From Candidatus Nomurabacteria bacterium (GTDB lineage Bacteria > Patescibacteriota > Minisyncoccia > Phycocordibacterales > UBA9973): 41,182 nt of DNA. Position numbers and translations under genes: made by a program. Positions 1-8,120 of this stretch are shown here, in pieces. Location: assembly GCA_023267115.1 (NCBI GenBank), contig JAHFNV010000003.1:1-41182 (forward strand). Reading direction: 5' to 3'. How positions within the stretch are numbered: position 1 is the stretch's first letter; every line of letters begins with the position of its first letter. The notes under the pieces were generated by a model. It saw only the letters and a list, made by a program, of their open reading frames with translations, did no database searches and had not been told where the DNA came from.

Positions 1-703
1 TGCCGTCGGCGGTGCGAAAAGTATATCCGTCTTTATCTAAAATTACATTTTTGGTTCCATTATTTAGCATTGGCTCTATGGCTATAACCATGCCGGGCAC
101 TAACTTCGCGCCAGTTCCAGCTTTGCCAAAATTGGGAATGTATGGATCTTCGTGTATCGCTCGGCCAACACCGTGCCCGGAGAGAACTTCCACAATGCCG
201 TATTTTTCTTTATGGGAACGGACAAATTTTTCTATGGCATAACTGATGTCCCCTATTCTATTTCCAAAACAGGCCGCATTAATACCTACTTGCAATGCTT
301 GCTCCGTTACTTCCATGAGTTTTTTAGAAAAATTGCTCACGACACCCACCGACACAGTCATAGCCATATCAGTATAAAGTCCTTTGTGTTTAACACCTAA
401 GTCAATAGAAACTATGTCACCCTCTTGCAGTATTTTTTTTTCACTCGGAATGCCGTGCACCACTTCGTCATTCACTGAAACGCATAGTGTCGCCGGAAAA
501 GAAATTCCGGCTCCTTCCGGCCGATAATTCAAAAAGGCTGGCTCGTCACCCATCTCTCTAATTAATTTTTCCGCGTATCTATCTAATTCTTTAGTAGAAA
601 TTCCGGGTTTAATTATTTCTTTTGCCTTATGAAGAACTTCCGCCAACCGTCTGCCCCCCTCCCGCAGTATTTCTATTTCTTCGGGTGTTTTAATTATAAT
701 CAT
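1..703 (-). CDS. map: Methionine aminopeptidase type I (partial, 3' end outside window)
   Basis: This enzyme removes the initiator methionine from nascent proteins. The start codon is at 701-703 and the reading frame is open to the window edge, giving 234 residues. The metal ligands of the pita-bread fold are visible as D101 and D112 (in IDLGVKHKGLYTD), H177 (in SGHGVGR) and E210 (in AIEPM), and H83 (VVHGIP) is the substrate-binding histidine. The last metal-binding Glu would lie beyond the edge. map normally follows secY and adk in the spc operon; here a HicBA pair and other genes lie between. The identification is secure. Confidence 0.96.
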   Translation of the reverse strand, partial: MIIIKTPEEIEILREGGRRLAEVLHKAKEIIKPGISTKELDRYAEKLIREMGDEPAFLNYRPEGAGISFPATLCVSVNDEVVHGIPSEKKILQEGDIVSIDLGVKHKGLYTDMAMTVSVGVVSNFSKKLMEVTEQALQVGINAACFGNRIGDISYAIEKFVRSHKEKYGIVEVLSGHGVGRAIHEDPYIPNFGKAGTGAKLVPGMVIAIEPMLNNGTKNVILDKDGYTFRTADG

Positions 704-716
704 AAAAATAAATTTT

Positions 717-929
717 TTACAAATTATTCCACTCGCTCGCAGAAATCCCTGCCTGACGCAAAATTTCAGAAAGTAAACTTTTAGAAATATCACCTTGATG
801 CGGATTCGGAATATGTAATTTTAAATTGCCTTTAATCATAAACATATGCCGACCACCAGAATACGGACCAATAAATCGAAGCTGTCGTAGGTTTTGAATA
901 AGTTTTTTAACTGAAATAGATTTAAGCAT
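717..929 (-). CDS. hicA: HicA-family mRNA interferase toxin
   Basis: A 70-residue protein of the HicA double-stranded-RNA-binding-fold toxin family, which cleaves mRNA when not held by HicB. The core pattern is present: a basic N-terminal helix, then GGRHMFM with the predicted catalytic H28, then LHIPNPHQGDISKSLL and a C-terminal helix. It overlaps the preceding antitoxin gene by 8 bp, so the two are translationally coupled, antitoxin first. It ends 14 bp before the map start codon. Family assignment is good; activity is inferred. Confidence 0.85.
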   Translation of the reverse strand: MLKSISVKKLIQNLRQLRFIGPYSGGRHMFMIKGNLKLHIPNPHQGDISKSLLSEILRQAGISASEWNNL

Positions 930-1164
930 TTTTAGCCAAGGAACGCATATCCGGAAAATGAAAACCGGGAATATTTTTATCAGACTTAATAGACAAAATT
1001 AACCAATCTTCAAGTATTTCCTGAAGTTCTTTTCTGCAGGATTCTAAAGTTTTAGCATTGGACCAAACACCCCGAACTCCCGGAATCTCGCCAAAATAAG
1101 TCTTATCCTTAAGGATTTTATACCTTGCGCCCTGAAGCCTTTTTTGAATAAAATCGGTTAACAT
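922..1164 (-). CDS. hicB: HicB-like antitoxin
   Basis: An 80-residue partner of the downstream HicA. It has the partial RNase H-like HicB fold: a short beta strand (YFGEIPGVRGVWSNAKT) followed by a helix (LESCRKELQEILEDWLIL), the usual HicB pattern of exchange strand, small-residue turn and amphipathic helix. No separate DNA-binding domain is present, so any autoregulation would need the HicAB complex. The ATG at 1162-1164 lies about 7 bases below a good -10 box, which predicts a leaderless mRNA. Confidence 0.8.
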   Translation of the reverse strand: MLTDFIQKRLQGARYKILKDKTYFGEIPGVRGVWSNAKTLESCRKELQEILEDWLILSIKSDKNIPGFHFPDMRSLAKNA

Positions 1165-1170
1165 AACATC

Positions 1171-1198
1171 AGTATAACATATAAAAATAAATTCTCAA
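1171..1198 (-). promoter_or_regulatory. Promoter of hicBA, probably leaderless
   Basis: On the minus strand a -35-like TTGAGA (1193-1198) and a -10 TATACT (1171-1176) are separated by 16 bp. The hicB ATG begins 7 bases after the -10 box, so transcription would start at or next to the start codon. Confidence 0.55.
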
Positions 1199-1256
1199 AA
1201 AATAGTAAACTTTACTTAGACGGCCGAAAAACAAAAATAAAAAGTGACAATTGTCT

Positions 1257-1280
1257 AAATCAAAAATCAAGATATCTTGA
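1257..1280 (-). terminator. Intrinsic terminator after the small membrane protein gene
   Basis: The perfect palindrome TCAAGATATCTTGA (1267-1280) is followed on the minus strand by TTTTTGATTT. On the plus strand a T-run also follows, so it could act in both directions. It closes the gene at 1294-1587. Confidence 0.5.
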
Positions 1281-1293
1281 GTTTTTTATTTTG

Positions 1294-1587
1294 TTAATGT
1301 CCTCTAATTGCACCTACAACTATACTAATAAATAAAAGACTGGCAAAATATAGAATTAAACCTGCTATACCTAATTTTCTTTCTCTACCTTTTTCTTTAA
1401 TCAAACTAATAATGCTAAAAATAATTGGACCATACCCAATAAGTAAAGATAATGCGCGTGCTAAAAGCTGTGCACCTACTGAATGAATAGAGCCTATAAG
1501 TGGAAAATATACGATACTAATATCTCCAAGTAACCCAACAATAGCCAACAATAAACTCCCTAAACCCCAGCTAAAATATTTTCTCAT
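1294..1587 (-). CDS. Small integral membrane protein of unknown function
   Basis: A 97-residue protein with three hydrophobic segments (about residues 6-33, 40-62 and 73-93) separated by short loops; the second loop, KEKGRERK, is strongly basic and probably cytoplasmic. I do not recognise the family. It stands alone between pyrH and the HicBA pair, with its own terminator-like palindrome downstream. Composition and start (ATG at 1585-1587) look like a real gene. Confidence 0.6.
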   Translation of the reverse strand: MRKYFSWGLGSLLLAIVGLLGDISIVYFPLIGSIHSVGAQLLARALSLLIGYGPIIFSIISLIKEKGRERKLGIAGLILYFASLLFISIVVGAIRGH

Positions 1588-1629
1588 ACTTAAGAGTATA
1601 TCATTTAAAATATTCTTTGCAAAACTTAA

Positions 1630-2310
1630 CTAAGAAATAATCGTCCCTAAAAATTTCTCGCCGTTTAGACACTTCGCCAAATTATCAATCGGCTTGCCAT
1701 TCATAATCATCACCTGCATACCTTCTTTTTCAGCCAACTCCGAAGCCACGGGGTCAAAAGGAGAATTTAGTCTTGAGATCCATTCTTTTGGGATGAGATT
1801 TTGATAATCTGTCCAAGAAATTTTTTCAATCTTTCTTGCATTTGGATTTACCTTTGGGTCAAAGTCGTAGACATAGTCAATATTGGATAAATTTATTATT
1901 TTTTTGGCACCTAAATTTTTAGCCGCCAACACTGTATCATAATCCGTACTTGAGCCTGGCTTGTAGGCAGCGCCAATTACTATCGGTTTATTAGTTGGTA
2001 GTGGTTCTTCTAAATTAAAGATTACTTTTTTGTGCGCTGTCTCTCCAAAAATTACTCTTACTAACTCAGCATTCAATTTAAGGGCAGCAATTCCTATCCA
2101 ATCTAAATCTTCGTCAGAAGGATTGGCAAGTTCTTTAGCCGCCTTGTTATAACGCCGATTAACTTCTCCGCCACCAGTAATAATCACAAATTTTTTACCC
2201 TTTTCTACATGCGCTAAAATTAACTTTTTAAAATCTTTCAAAAAATCGACGTCAATATTTTCAGGTATGATGAGTGAACCTCCGAGTGAAATTACAATTA
2301 TTTCTTCCAT
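1630..2310 (-). CDS. pyrH: UMP kinase, archaeal-type amino-acid-kinase fold
   Basis: A 226-residue kinase that converts UMP to UDP in pyrimidine synthesis. It starts with the phosphate-binding strand IIVISLGGSLI, has the glycine-rich turn ITGGGEVNRRY, and the nucleotide-binding stretch STDYDTVLAAKNLGAKK followed by NIDYVYDFDPK. The arrangement and length resemble archaeal UMP kinases (about 220-225 residues) more than typical bacterial PyrH (about 240). I chose the ATG at 2308-2310: the longer frame adds 15 basic residues that overlap adk. The start lies 1 bp after the adk stop, so adk and pyrH form one operon. Confidence 0.85.
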   Translation of the reverse strand: MEEIIVISLGGSLIIPENIDVDFLKDFKKLILAHVEKGKKFVIITGGGEVNRRYNKAAKELANPSDEDLDWIGIAALKLNAELVRVIFGETAHKKVIFNLEEPLPTNKPIVIGAAYKPGSSTDYDTVLAAKNLGAKKIINLSNIDYVYDFDPKVNPNARKIEKISWTDYQNLIPKEWISRLNSPFDPVASELAEKEGMQVMIMNGKPIDNLAKCLNGEKFLGTIIS

Positions 2311-2311
2311 A

Positions 2312-2899
2312 TTAAAAATTAAGCGCCTTAATAATATCCTGATGCACCTTCTCAATGCTCTGCTCGCCGTTGATGGTATATATTTTATAATTTTCCTTCT
2401 CTTTAAAGTAATTCATCGCCGGAACCACATTATTTACATACTCATCAAACCTTTTTGAGAGTCCAGTTTCCGTATCATCATGTCTATTTCTTAACAAATT
2501 CCTTTTCAGCGCCTCTTCACGGCTCACTTCTATATAAATTATCTTTATATTCTGGCGCTTATAAAATCGCATCATAGTTTCAAAAACCTTTGATTGCTCT
2601 ATGGTTCGTGGATACCCATCAGCTATTAAAAGTTTTTCGGAAGTTAAAGAAGAAACTAAAATATTGGCAACAATTGAGTTTGCCAGGAAATCATCAATCA
2701 ATTCTCCACGATCCACGGTATCTTTGATAAGACTTGCTGTGTAGCTACCAGATTCTATTAATTTCCTAAATCCTTCTCCCGTACCAGCATACACGGATTC
2801 TTTGCCATCTTTGGCTTTTAAAAAATCCATAAGTAGCCGTACCTGGGTTCCTTTGCCAGAACCCACTATTCCGAAAAATACGAAAGTAAGACTTTGCAT
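2312..2899 (-). CDS. adk: Adenylate kinase, short form
   Basis: Catalyses AMP + ATP to 2 ADP. The P-loop GIVGSGKGTQ is at residues 10-19, the AMP-site motif DGYPR at 94-98, and the arginine-rich RNRHDD motif follows. At 195 residues it has no room for the full zinc-type LID domain; the LID is short. Canonical spc operons run secY-adk-map; here adk is separated from secY by a divergent CMP kinase gene and from map by pyrH, a membrane protein gene and hicBA. The ATG at 2897-2899 places the P-loop at the normal distance. Confidence 0.95.
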   Translation of the reverse strand: MQSLTFVFFGIVGSGKGTQVRLLMDFLKAKDGKESVYAGTGEGFRKLIESGSYTASLIKDTVDRGELIDDFLANSIVANILVSSLTSEKLLIADGYPRTIEQSKVFETMMRFYKRQNIKIIYIEVSREEALKRNLLRNRHDDTETGLSKRFDEYVNNVVPAMNYFKEKENYKIYTINGEQSIEKVHQDIIKALNF

Positions 2900-2958
2900 G
2901 GCTTAAGGATACAAAATTTAGGCTTAAAAATCAAGGCTTGGTGTGCTATATTAAGAGG

Positions 2959-3525
2959 ATGAAAAAAGAAATTATAACCATTAATGGGGGCTTGGGTAGT
3001 GGTAAATCAAGTACGGCTGACTTACTAGCTAAGAAACTTGGGTTTCAGCGTTTTTCTTCGGGTGACTTTTTTAGACAAGTTGGAGTTGATTTAGGAATCT
3101 CGGTCAACGAGCTTAATAAAAGAGCCGAGACTGACCCAGAAATTGATAAAATGACAGATGAAAAACTAAGAGGGTTAAGAAATGCCAAAAAAGTTGTCAT
3201 TGATTCCCGCACAGCCTATCATTGGATACCAGAATCTTTCAAGGTGTACCTAGATCTTCCTCCGAAAATGGCCAAGGGAAGAATATTGAATAATTTAAAA
3301 GATAATGCATTGCGCCGAAAAAGTGAAAACTCGTCTGATTCTAAACAAATTTACAAAAAAATGGAAGAGCGCTTAGAAAGCGAACAAAAAAGATATTGGG
3401 ATCTGTATAAAATAAATAATACTAAAAAAGATCAGTATGATTTAGTGATTGATACAAACAAAAACAACCTGGAGCAGGTCGTCGATATAGTAATTTCGGA
3501 ATACAAACAATGGATAAAAGGCTAA
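2959..3525 (+). CDS. cmk: Cytidylate kinase, archaeal-type
   Basis: A P-loop kinase of 188 residues predicted to phosphorylate CMP/dCMP. It starts MKKEIITINGGLGSGKSSTA, with Walker A at residues 10-18, then FSSGDFFRQVG (the nucleoside-binding helix), VVIDSRTAYHWIP and DLPPKMAKGRI, as in the short archaeal-type cytidylate kinase family. It lacks the long insert of bacterial Cmk. I chose the ATG at 2959: the extension to 2938 would overlap a TATATT promoter element at 2947-2952, which would give a leaderless mRNA. It is the only plus-strand gene in the first 19 kb and is divergent from adk. Confidence 0.8.
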   Translation: MKKEIITINGGLGSGKSSTADLLAKKLGFQRFSSGDFFRQVGVDLGISVNELNKRAETDPEIDKMTDEKLRGLRNAKKVVIDSRTAYHWIPESFKVYLDLPPKMAKGRILNNLKDNALRRKSENSSDSKQIYKKMEERLESEQKRYWDLYKINNTKKDQYDLVIDTNKNNLEQVVDIVISEYKQWIKG

Positions 3526-3614
3526 TGTTGTTATTTGTAGCATATGCGTAGTTTCACAACAACAAAGATATTGTGTTTAACTAAAAAGGGGCGCTTGAAA
3601 ATTAAAAACTAAAA

Positions 3615-4901
3615 CTAATACTCCCGCATGGAAATCTGGGCATCGATTTTTTTGATCAGATCCAACACTACGGAAACGACGATCAGGAGAGCGGTGCCGC
3701 CGAGGGCGATATCGGTAATATCGGTAGCCGCCCGCATAATTAAAGGCAAAACAGCAATAAACCCAAGGAAGATTGCTCCCAGCATGGTTATGCGACTGAG
3801 AACTTTTGAAATATAGTCAGAGGTTGATGCCCCCGGACGAATGCCGGGAATAAAAGCGCCATTTTTTTGTAAATTAGTGGCAAGCGCTTCCGGATCAAAA
3901 GTGACTGCGGTGTAGAAATAAGTAAAAAGGAAAACTAAGATAAAATAAAGCGTGGCGTAAAGCCAAGAGGTTGGCGAAAATGAAACTAGGATTTGAGATA
4001 TTTTAACTAAAATGGGATGAGCGAATCTGGACAAAAAAACACCGATCATTTGCGGAAAAAATAAAATGGAAAGGGCAAAAATTATCGGGATAACTCCGGC
4101 TTGATTTACCCGCAGGGGCAAATAAGTTGATCCGCCACCATACATTTTCATCCCCCGCACCCGTTTGGCATAAGTAACTGGTATTGGACGCTCGGCTTCA
4201 GTCACCACCACCACCCCGGCAATAATCAGTACACCAGCGACTACAAATCCTAACAGAAGCGGCAACACGCTTGGGTCAAATGTCGGATAAATATATTTAA
4301 AAATAAGCTGACTAATTTCGGCTGGTAATCTGGAAACAATACCGGCGAAAATCAAAAGGGAGACGCCATTTCCAATACCGAATTCAGACATCAATTCGCC
4401 GATCCACATCAACAGCATCGCCCCGGCAATAACAATAATTAAATTGATGATCCTGTCAAAAGCCGTCAAATTTACCAAAATATTCTGACGCTCCAAAATA
4501 GCCAAAAGACTGAAGCCTTGAATCGCCGCCAATGGAATAGTCAGCAATCTAGAATATTGGGTAAACTTTTTTCGGCCAGCCTCACCTTCTTCATGATAAA
4601 TTTTCTTTAGAGCCGGAATCATGATGGTTAAAAGCTGCATAATGATCGAAGAGGTGATATACGGCCCAACACCCAGCATGATGATGGAAAGATTGGAAAG
4701 TCCACCACCAGAAAATATATTCAGGAAGCCAAAAAACTGGTTGTTGACTAGAAAACGATTCAGTTCTTGAGTATCAATGCCCGGAATAGGAATAGCTGCC
4801 AGCAATCTGAAAACCATCAGGGCCACAAGTACGAATAAAACCTTGCGTCGCAAGTTTTTATCTGTCCAGATTAATTTTATTTTACTCCAAAAGTTTTGCA
4901 T
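3615..4901 (-). CDS. secY: Protein translocase subunit SecY
   Basis: The channel-forming subunit of the Sec translocon, 428 residues with about ten membrane helices. Family landmarks are visible: the N-terminal PIPGIDTQEL, plug-region LNIFSGGGLSNLSI, the loop MSEFGIGNGVSLLIF, and the conserved cytoplasmic loop ERPIPVTYAKRVRG needed for ribosome and SecA contact. The C terminus DLIKKIDAQISMREY is standard. It ends the spc operon after rplO; 25 bp separate them. Partner subunit SecE is encoded elsewhere in the window (32431-32613). Confidence 0.97.
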   Translation of the reverse strand: MQNFWSKIKLIWTDKNLRRKVLFVLVALMVFRLLAAIPIPGIDTQELNRFLVNNQFFGFLNIFSGGGLSNLSIIMLGVGPYITSSIIMQLLTIMIPALKKIYHEEGEAGRKKFTQYSRLLTIPLAAIQGFSLLAILERQNILVNLTAFDRIINLIIVIAGAMLLMWIGELMSEFGIGNGVSLLIFAGIVSRLPAEISQLIFKYIYPTFDPSVLPLLLGFVVAGVLIIAGVVVVTEAERPIPVTYAKRVRGMKMYGGGSTYLPLRVNQAGVIPIIFALSILFFPQMIGVFLSRFAHPILVKISQILVSFSPTSWLYATLYFILVFLFTYFYTAVTFDPEALATNLQKNGAFIPGIRPGASTSDYISKVLSRITMLGAIFLGFIAVLPLIMRAATDITDIALGGTALLIVVSVVLDLIKKIDAQISMREY

Positions 4902-4926
4902 GTTACTTTATGAACTTTTCAACTTT

Positions 4927-5238
4927 CTACTTTATAACTATCTTCCCTCCTTTAATCCTTAAACGTCGGCGAACCTCAGCAAAAGATTCTGGTTTGCCAA
5001 CTTGAACAAGAATCTTGTCTTTACTCAATACAACACTCTGACGAATAGACTTGAATTGATAACCGCGCTTTTTAGGCAACTTCTTAATAATATCACGAAG
5101 CTCTGGACGACGTTTGTTGCCGGCCCGAGCAGTCTGCCCTTTGCCTCCCCGTCCAGAAGTTTTGGCATGTTTTCCCCCCCGACCGACTATCCGATCTTTT
5201 TTATTTTTATGTTTTCTTTTTAAGTTGTGGATTTGCAT
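4927..5238 (-). CDS. rplO: Ribosomal protein L15, shortened
   Basis: A 103-residue L15; typical bacterial L15 is about 144. The N-terminal rRNA-binding extension is intact (MQIHNLKRK, then GRGGKHAKTSGRGGKGQTAR), and the RGYQFKS segment follows, but the central region is largely missing before the final LRIKGGKIVIK. The frame is open and the gene sits between rpsE and secY as usual, so this looks like a lineage-specific shortening and not a pseudogene. rpmD (L30), normally between rpsE and rplO, is absent; only 6 bp separate the two genes. Confidence 0.93.
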   Translation of the reverse strand: MQIHNLKRKHKNKKDRIVGRGGKHAKTSGRGGKGQTARAGNKRRPELRDIIKKLPKKRGYQFKSIRQSVVLSKDKILVQVGKPESFAEVRRRLRIKGGKIVIK

Positions 5239-5244
5239 CTTTGT

Positions 5245-5811
5245 TTAATTAAAAGTTTTTACCGACTCCAACTTTTCTTTGTTAGCGACCGCAACGGTTT
5301 CCGGAATTGGTTTAGTATATTTTGAAGAAATAGAAGCAAGAGCCGTCATAACCGCCTTGGCATTATTTAATTTATTTTTACTGCTGGATAAAACTTTACC
5401 GGTAACATCTTTCATACCGGCTAATTTTATAATGTCGCGAACAACCGAACCGGCCACCAGGCCATGACCTTTATTGGGATCAAGTGTTACCCGCGAACTG
5501 GAAAATTTTGCTTCCACTGCATAAGGAATAGACATGGTTTTGGTAAGTTTTAATCGAATCATATGCTTCTTAGCATTTCTTAAAGCTTTACTGATGGCAA
5601 GAGAGGTGTCGCCCGCCTTACCCAAACCCAAACCCACTGCGCCTTTTTTATCTCCCGCTACCAATGCTACACTGAAAGAAAATCGGCGTCCGCCGGCCAC
5701 CACTCGGGTAACACGACGAATATCCACGATCTTCTGATCAAACTCCGGTCTTGGTTTATCGAAAGGCAAGGATCGGCGATGGTCATTCTTTTTTTTATTT
5801 CTTTTCTCCAT
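5245..5811 (-). CDS. rpsE: Ribosomal protein S5
   Basis: The small-subunit protein at the mRNA entry and decoding region. The double-stranded-RNA-binding N domain (VVDIRRV-type start, then VVAGGRRFSFSVALVAGD) and the C domain (VRDIIKLAGMKDVTGKVLSSS) are both present. I chose the ATG at 5809-5811, which gives 188 residues and begins MEKRNKKKNDHRR; the longer frame overlaps the rplR stop. No Shine-Dalgarno sequence is visible in the 10-bp spacer after rplR. Confidence 0.95.
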   Translation of the reverse strand: MEKRNKKKNDHRRSLPFDKPRPEFDQKIVDIRRVTRVVAGGRRFSFSVALVAGDKKGAVGLGLGKAGDTSLAISKALRNAKKHMIRLKLTKTMSIPYAVEAKFSSSRVTLDPNKGHGLVAGSVVRDIIKLAGMKDVTGKVLSSSKNKLNNAKAVMTALASISSKYTKPIPETVAVANKEKLESVKTFN

Positions 5812-5821
5812 TTTAATATAT

Positions 5822-6163
5822 TTAAAGTTTGAGCCCTTCAGCCCGGGCAATATCGGCCACTAATTTTATGCGCCCGGTGTATTTAAATCCATTTCGATCA
5901 AAAACAACTTTGACAATTTTTAATTTCTGGCAAATATTGGCGATCATTTGGCCAACTTGCTTGGCTCTTTCGCTTTTAGTGCCTTTTTTTATCTTAACAT
6001 CATTCGCTTGAGCCAAAGTTTTTCCGGTCAAGTCATCAATAACTTGCGCGTAAATAAATTTATTGGAACGGAAAACGGAAAGCCTGGGACGGGCTGAGGT
6101 ACCTAGAATCTTTGCTCTAATTTTTTTCTTCAATCTTATTCTTTTGTCTTCTTTATTTTTCAT
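5822..6163 (-). CDS. rplR: Ribosomal protein L18
   Basis: A 113-residue 5S rRNA-binding protein. The basic N-terminal tail is followed by RPRLSVFRSNKFIYAQVIDD, the standard L18 strand, and ends with VFDRNGFKYTGRIKLVADIARAEGL, of which FDRNGFKYTGR is the usual signature. The position between rplF and rpsE is canonical for the spc operon. Confidence 0.96.
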   Translation of the reverse strand: MKNKEDKRIRLKKKIRAKILGTSARPRLSVFRSNKFIYAQVIDDLTGKTLAQANDVKIKKGTKSERAKQVGQMIANICQKLKIVKVVFDRNGFKYTGRIKLVADIARAEGLKL

Positions 6164-6184
6164 ATTTACTATTGATCGGTGATG

Positions 6185-6754
6185 CTACACGGTTTTCTTG
6201 CCTTGCTTCCGCCTGATAATTTCACCTTCATAATGAATCCCTTTGCCTTTATACGGCTCCGGCGACTTTAGCGCGCGAATAGCTGCGGTAAAATTTCCGA
6301 CTGACTCTTTGTCAATACCGGTAACAAAAATATTATTTTTCTCGGCGGTAACTGTAATACCCTCTGGTATTTTAACAATAACCGGATGAGAAAAACCTAA
6401 GGCGAAATTTAGTTCTTTACTTCCGTCCGACACACTGGCCGAAGCATTGTGAGCAGATTTAATCTCTGCCTTGAATCCAATTCCTTCTAATATTAATTTC
6501 TTCACATATGGAGTTTCTACACCCTTAATCATGTTTTTTATATGCGAAGCATAAGCGCCCCAAAGAGATTTTGATGCTTTATCATTTCTTTTTATATTCA
6601 AAACAACCGTTTTATCAGTAATTTTTATTTCAATATCGTCTTTGAAAGTTTTATGGAGAATACCCTTCGGGCCTTTAACCGTCAAAACAGCGCCGTTTTT
6701 AATGACTTCTACTCCCGCCGGTATTTGTATTTGTTGTTTGCCAATTCTACTCAT
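6185..6754 (-). CDS. rplF: Ribosomal protein L6
   Basis: A 189-residue large-subunit protein with two tandem alpha/beta domains. It starts MSRIGKQQIQIPAGVEV and carries the C-terminal L6 signature around PEPYKGKGIHYEGEIIRRKQGK. The length is near the usual 175-185. It lies 9 bp after rpsH and 21 bp before rplR in the spc order. Confidence 0.96.
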   Translation of the reverse strand: MSRIGKQQIQIPAGVEVIKNGAVLTVKGPKGILHKTFKDDIEIKITDKTVVLNIKRNDKASKSLWGAYASHIKNMIKGVETPYVKKLILEGIGFKAEIKSAHNASASVSDGSKELNFALGFSHPVIVKIPEGITVTAEKNNIFVTGIDKESVGNFTAAIRALKSPEPYKGKGIHYEGEIIRRKQGKKTV

Positions 6755-6763
6755 TTTTTTTCT

Positions 6764-7150
6764 TTACCAAATTTTAAATAACGCTTCGCCTCCGACCTGT
6801 TCCTTTTTTGCTTCTTTGCCCCCTAAGATTCCTTTAGGTGTTGAGAGTACTAAAAGCCCGAACCCATTTCTAACGGGGTGAATATCTTTGACTCCAAAAT
6901 AAACTCGACGGGATTGTTTGGAAATTCTTTCAATGTGGGAAATTTTTGGATTCTTGTCTATATAAACTAATGACAGTTTCAATATTGGTCGATCTTTTTT
7001 GGTTTTTTGAGAAACATCGGAAATGTAGCCTTCTTTCTTCAGACATTGGCCAATGGCATTTTTTATTTTAGAATACGGAACAGTGACGGTAGTTTTACCA
7101 GCCAGTCCGGCATTCTTCAGCATTATTATCATGTTTGAAATTGGATCCAT
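6764..7150 (-). CDS. rpsH: Ribosomal protein S8
   Basis: A 128-residue 16S rRNA-binding assembly protein. The N-terminal MDPISNMIIMLKNAGLAGK and the C-terminal GFGLLVLSTPKGILGGKEA are diagnostic of S8. In Escherichia coli S8 is the translational repressor of the spc operon; no similar target structure could be assigned here. Spacing to rpsN is 8 bp. Confidence 0.96.
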   Translation of the reverse strand: MDPISNMIIMLKNAGLAGKTTVTVPYSKIKNAIGQCLKKEGYISDVSQKTKKDRPILKLSLVYIDKNPKISHIERISKQSRRVYFGVKDIHPVRNGFGLLVLSTPKGILGGKEAKKEQVGGEALFKIW

Positions 7151-7158
7151 ATCCTTTC

Positions 7159-7344
7159 TTACCAGCTTGATTTTCTCACCCCTGGCAATTTTCCTTCATT
7201 AGCTAATTCTCTAAAACAAATACGGCAGACGCCAAAATCGCGCATAAAAGCATTGCCTCGTCCGCAACGAAAGCAGCGGTTTTTCCGCCGAGTACTAAAT
7301 TTCGCTTTCTTTTTGCTTCGGGCGATAACTGATGTTTTAGCCAT
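7159..7344 (-). CDS. rpsN: Ribosomal protein S14, zinc-binding short form
   Basis: A 61-residue S14 of the short (S14z/RpsZ) class. The zinc ribbon is complete with C24, C27, C40 and C43 (CFRCGR and CRICFRE), and the C terminus ends LPGVRKSSW as in the family. It is the first gene after a 204-bp gap that carries its own promoter, so it probably heads the second half of the spc operon. Confidence 0.97.
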   Translation of the reverse strand: MAKTSVIARSKKKAKFSTRRKNRCFRCGRGNAFMRDFGVCRICFRELANEGKLPGVRKSSW

Positions 7345-7548
7345 AATAATTAGTTTCTAGGAACAAGTAGTTAATGGCCAGAACCCAGCCACTATAGCCT
7401 AATTTGACAATATCACACTCTTTTCCTTACTGCCTCAAGTTGATTGAGAAAATAAGGAGAAAAATGGATTAATCAAAACTGTATTCCCTTGCTTTTGATA
7501 GTAGCAAATAAAGAGTCGGGAGTCAAATAAATAATAGCTGAAGTTGTT
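7345..7548 (-). other. Non-coding leader between rplE and rpsN
   Basis: This 204-bp gap breaks an otherwise tightly packed operon. It contains a strong promoter near its rplE end and then about 145 nt of AT-rich leader before the rpsN ATG. No open frame worth calling and no strong hairpin was found within the predicted transcript. Such a leader could hold a ribosomal-protein feedback site, but that is inference. Confidence 0.4.
7498..7526 (-). promoter_or_regulatory. Promoter for rpsN onward
   Basis: On the minus strand TTGACT (7521-7526) and TACTAT (7498-7503) are 17 bp apart, and the -10 is extended (TTTGCTACTAT). The same 11-base string occurs in the rpsS promoter at 11167-11194, so this is likely a shared strong-promoter form. 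Confidence 0.75.
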
Positions 7549-8106
7549 TTATTTCCCTTCCTCTTTCTTAAAAGGAATTCCCAAAAGCTCAAAGAGGGCT
7601 GTGCCTTCTTTTTTGTTTTTTGCGCTTGAAACCAGAGTTATAGACAAGCCAAAAACATCTTTGATGTCTTCATCGGCCGTTTCCGGAAAAATAGTATGCT
7701 CCTTGATGCCAAGGGTAAGGTTACCGATATTGTCCACGGCGCCACGAGAAATACCGCGAAAATCTTTAGTGCGAGGCAAGGCGACATTTATTAGCTTCTC
7801 CAAAAATGCGTACATTCTTTTGCCACGCAAAGTTACTACCACACCTATCGGATCGCCTTGGCGAATTTTGAAAGAAGCGATGGACTGCTTGGCGCCTCGA
7901 AAAGCCCCTTTTTGGCCAGTGATTTTTGCCAAACGCAAAGAGATGGCATCGTTTTTGTTTTTGTCCTTCTTTACCGCTGTGCCAGTGCCTACATTCAACA
8001 CAACTTTGGTCATCTTCGGCGTAGCCATCGCGTTTTTGTAACTGAAAACATTTTTCAGTTTTTCAAACGCCATTGTTTCTTTTTCTTTTACTGTTGAATG
8101 TTTCAT
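7549..8106 (-). CDS. rplE: Ribosomal protein L5
   Basis: A 185-residue protein of the central protuberance that binds 5S rRNA and contacts the P-site tRNA. Recognised from FSYKNAMATPKMTKVVLNVGTGTA near the N terminus, TGQKGAFRGAKQSIASFKIR in the middle, and the DFRGISRGAVDNIGNLTLGI segment. The first ATG (8104-8106) gives the normal distance to the KNAM motif; a second ATG 11 codons in is possible. It is the last gene before the rplE/rpsN gap. Confidence 0.95.
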   Translation of the reverse strand: MKHSTVKEKETMAFEKLKNVFSYKNAMATPKMTKVVLNVGTGTAVKKDKNKNDAISLRLAKITGQKGAFRGAKQSIASFKIRQGDPIGVVVTLRGKRMYAFLEKLINVALPRTKDFRGISRGAVDNIGNLTLGIKEHTIFPETADEDIKDVFGLSITLVSSAKNKKEGTALFELLGIPFKKEEGK

Positions 8107-8120
8107 AAAATTGTTCTATA

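Noticed and set aside
7472..7499. Hairpin ATCAAAA/TTTTGAT at the start of the rpsN leader
   Set aside because: One arm overlaps the -10 box, so it would not be in the transcript.
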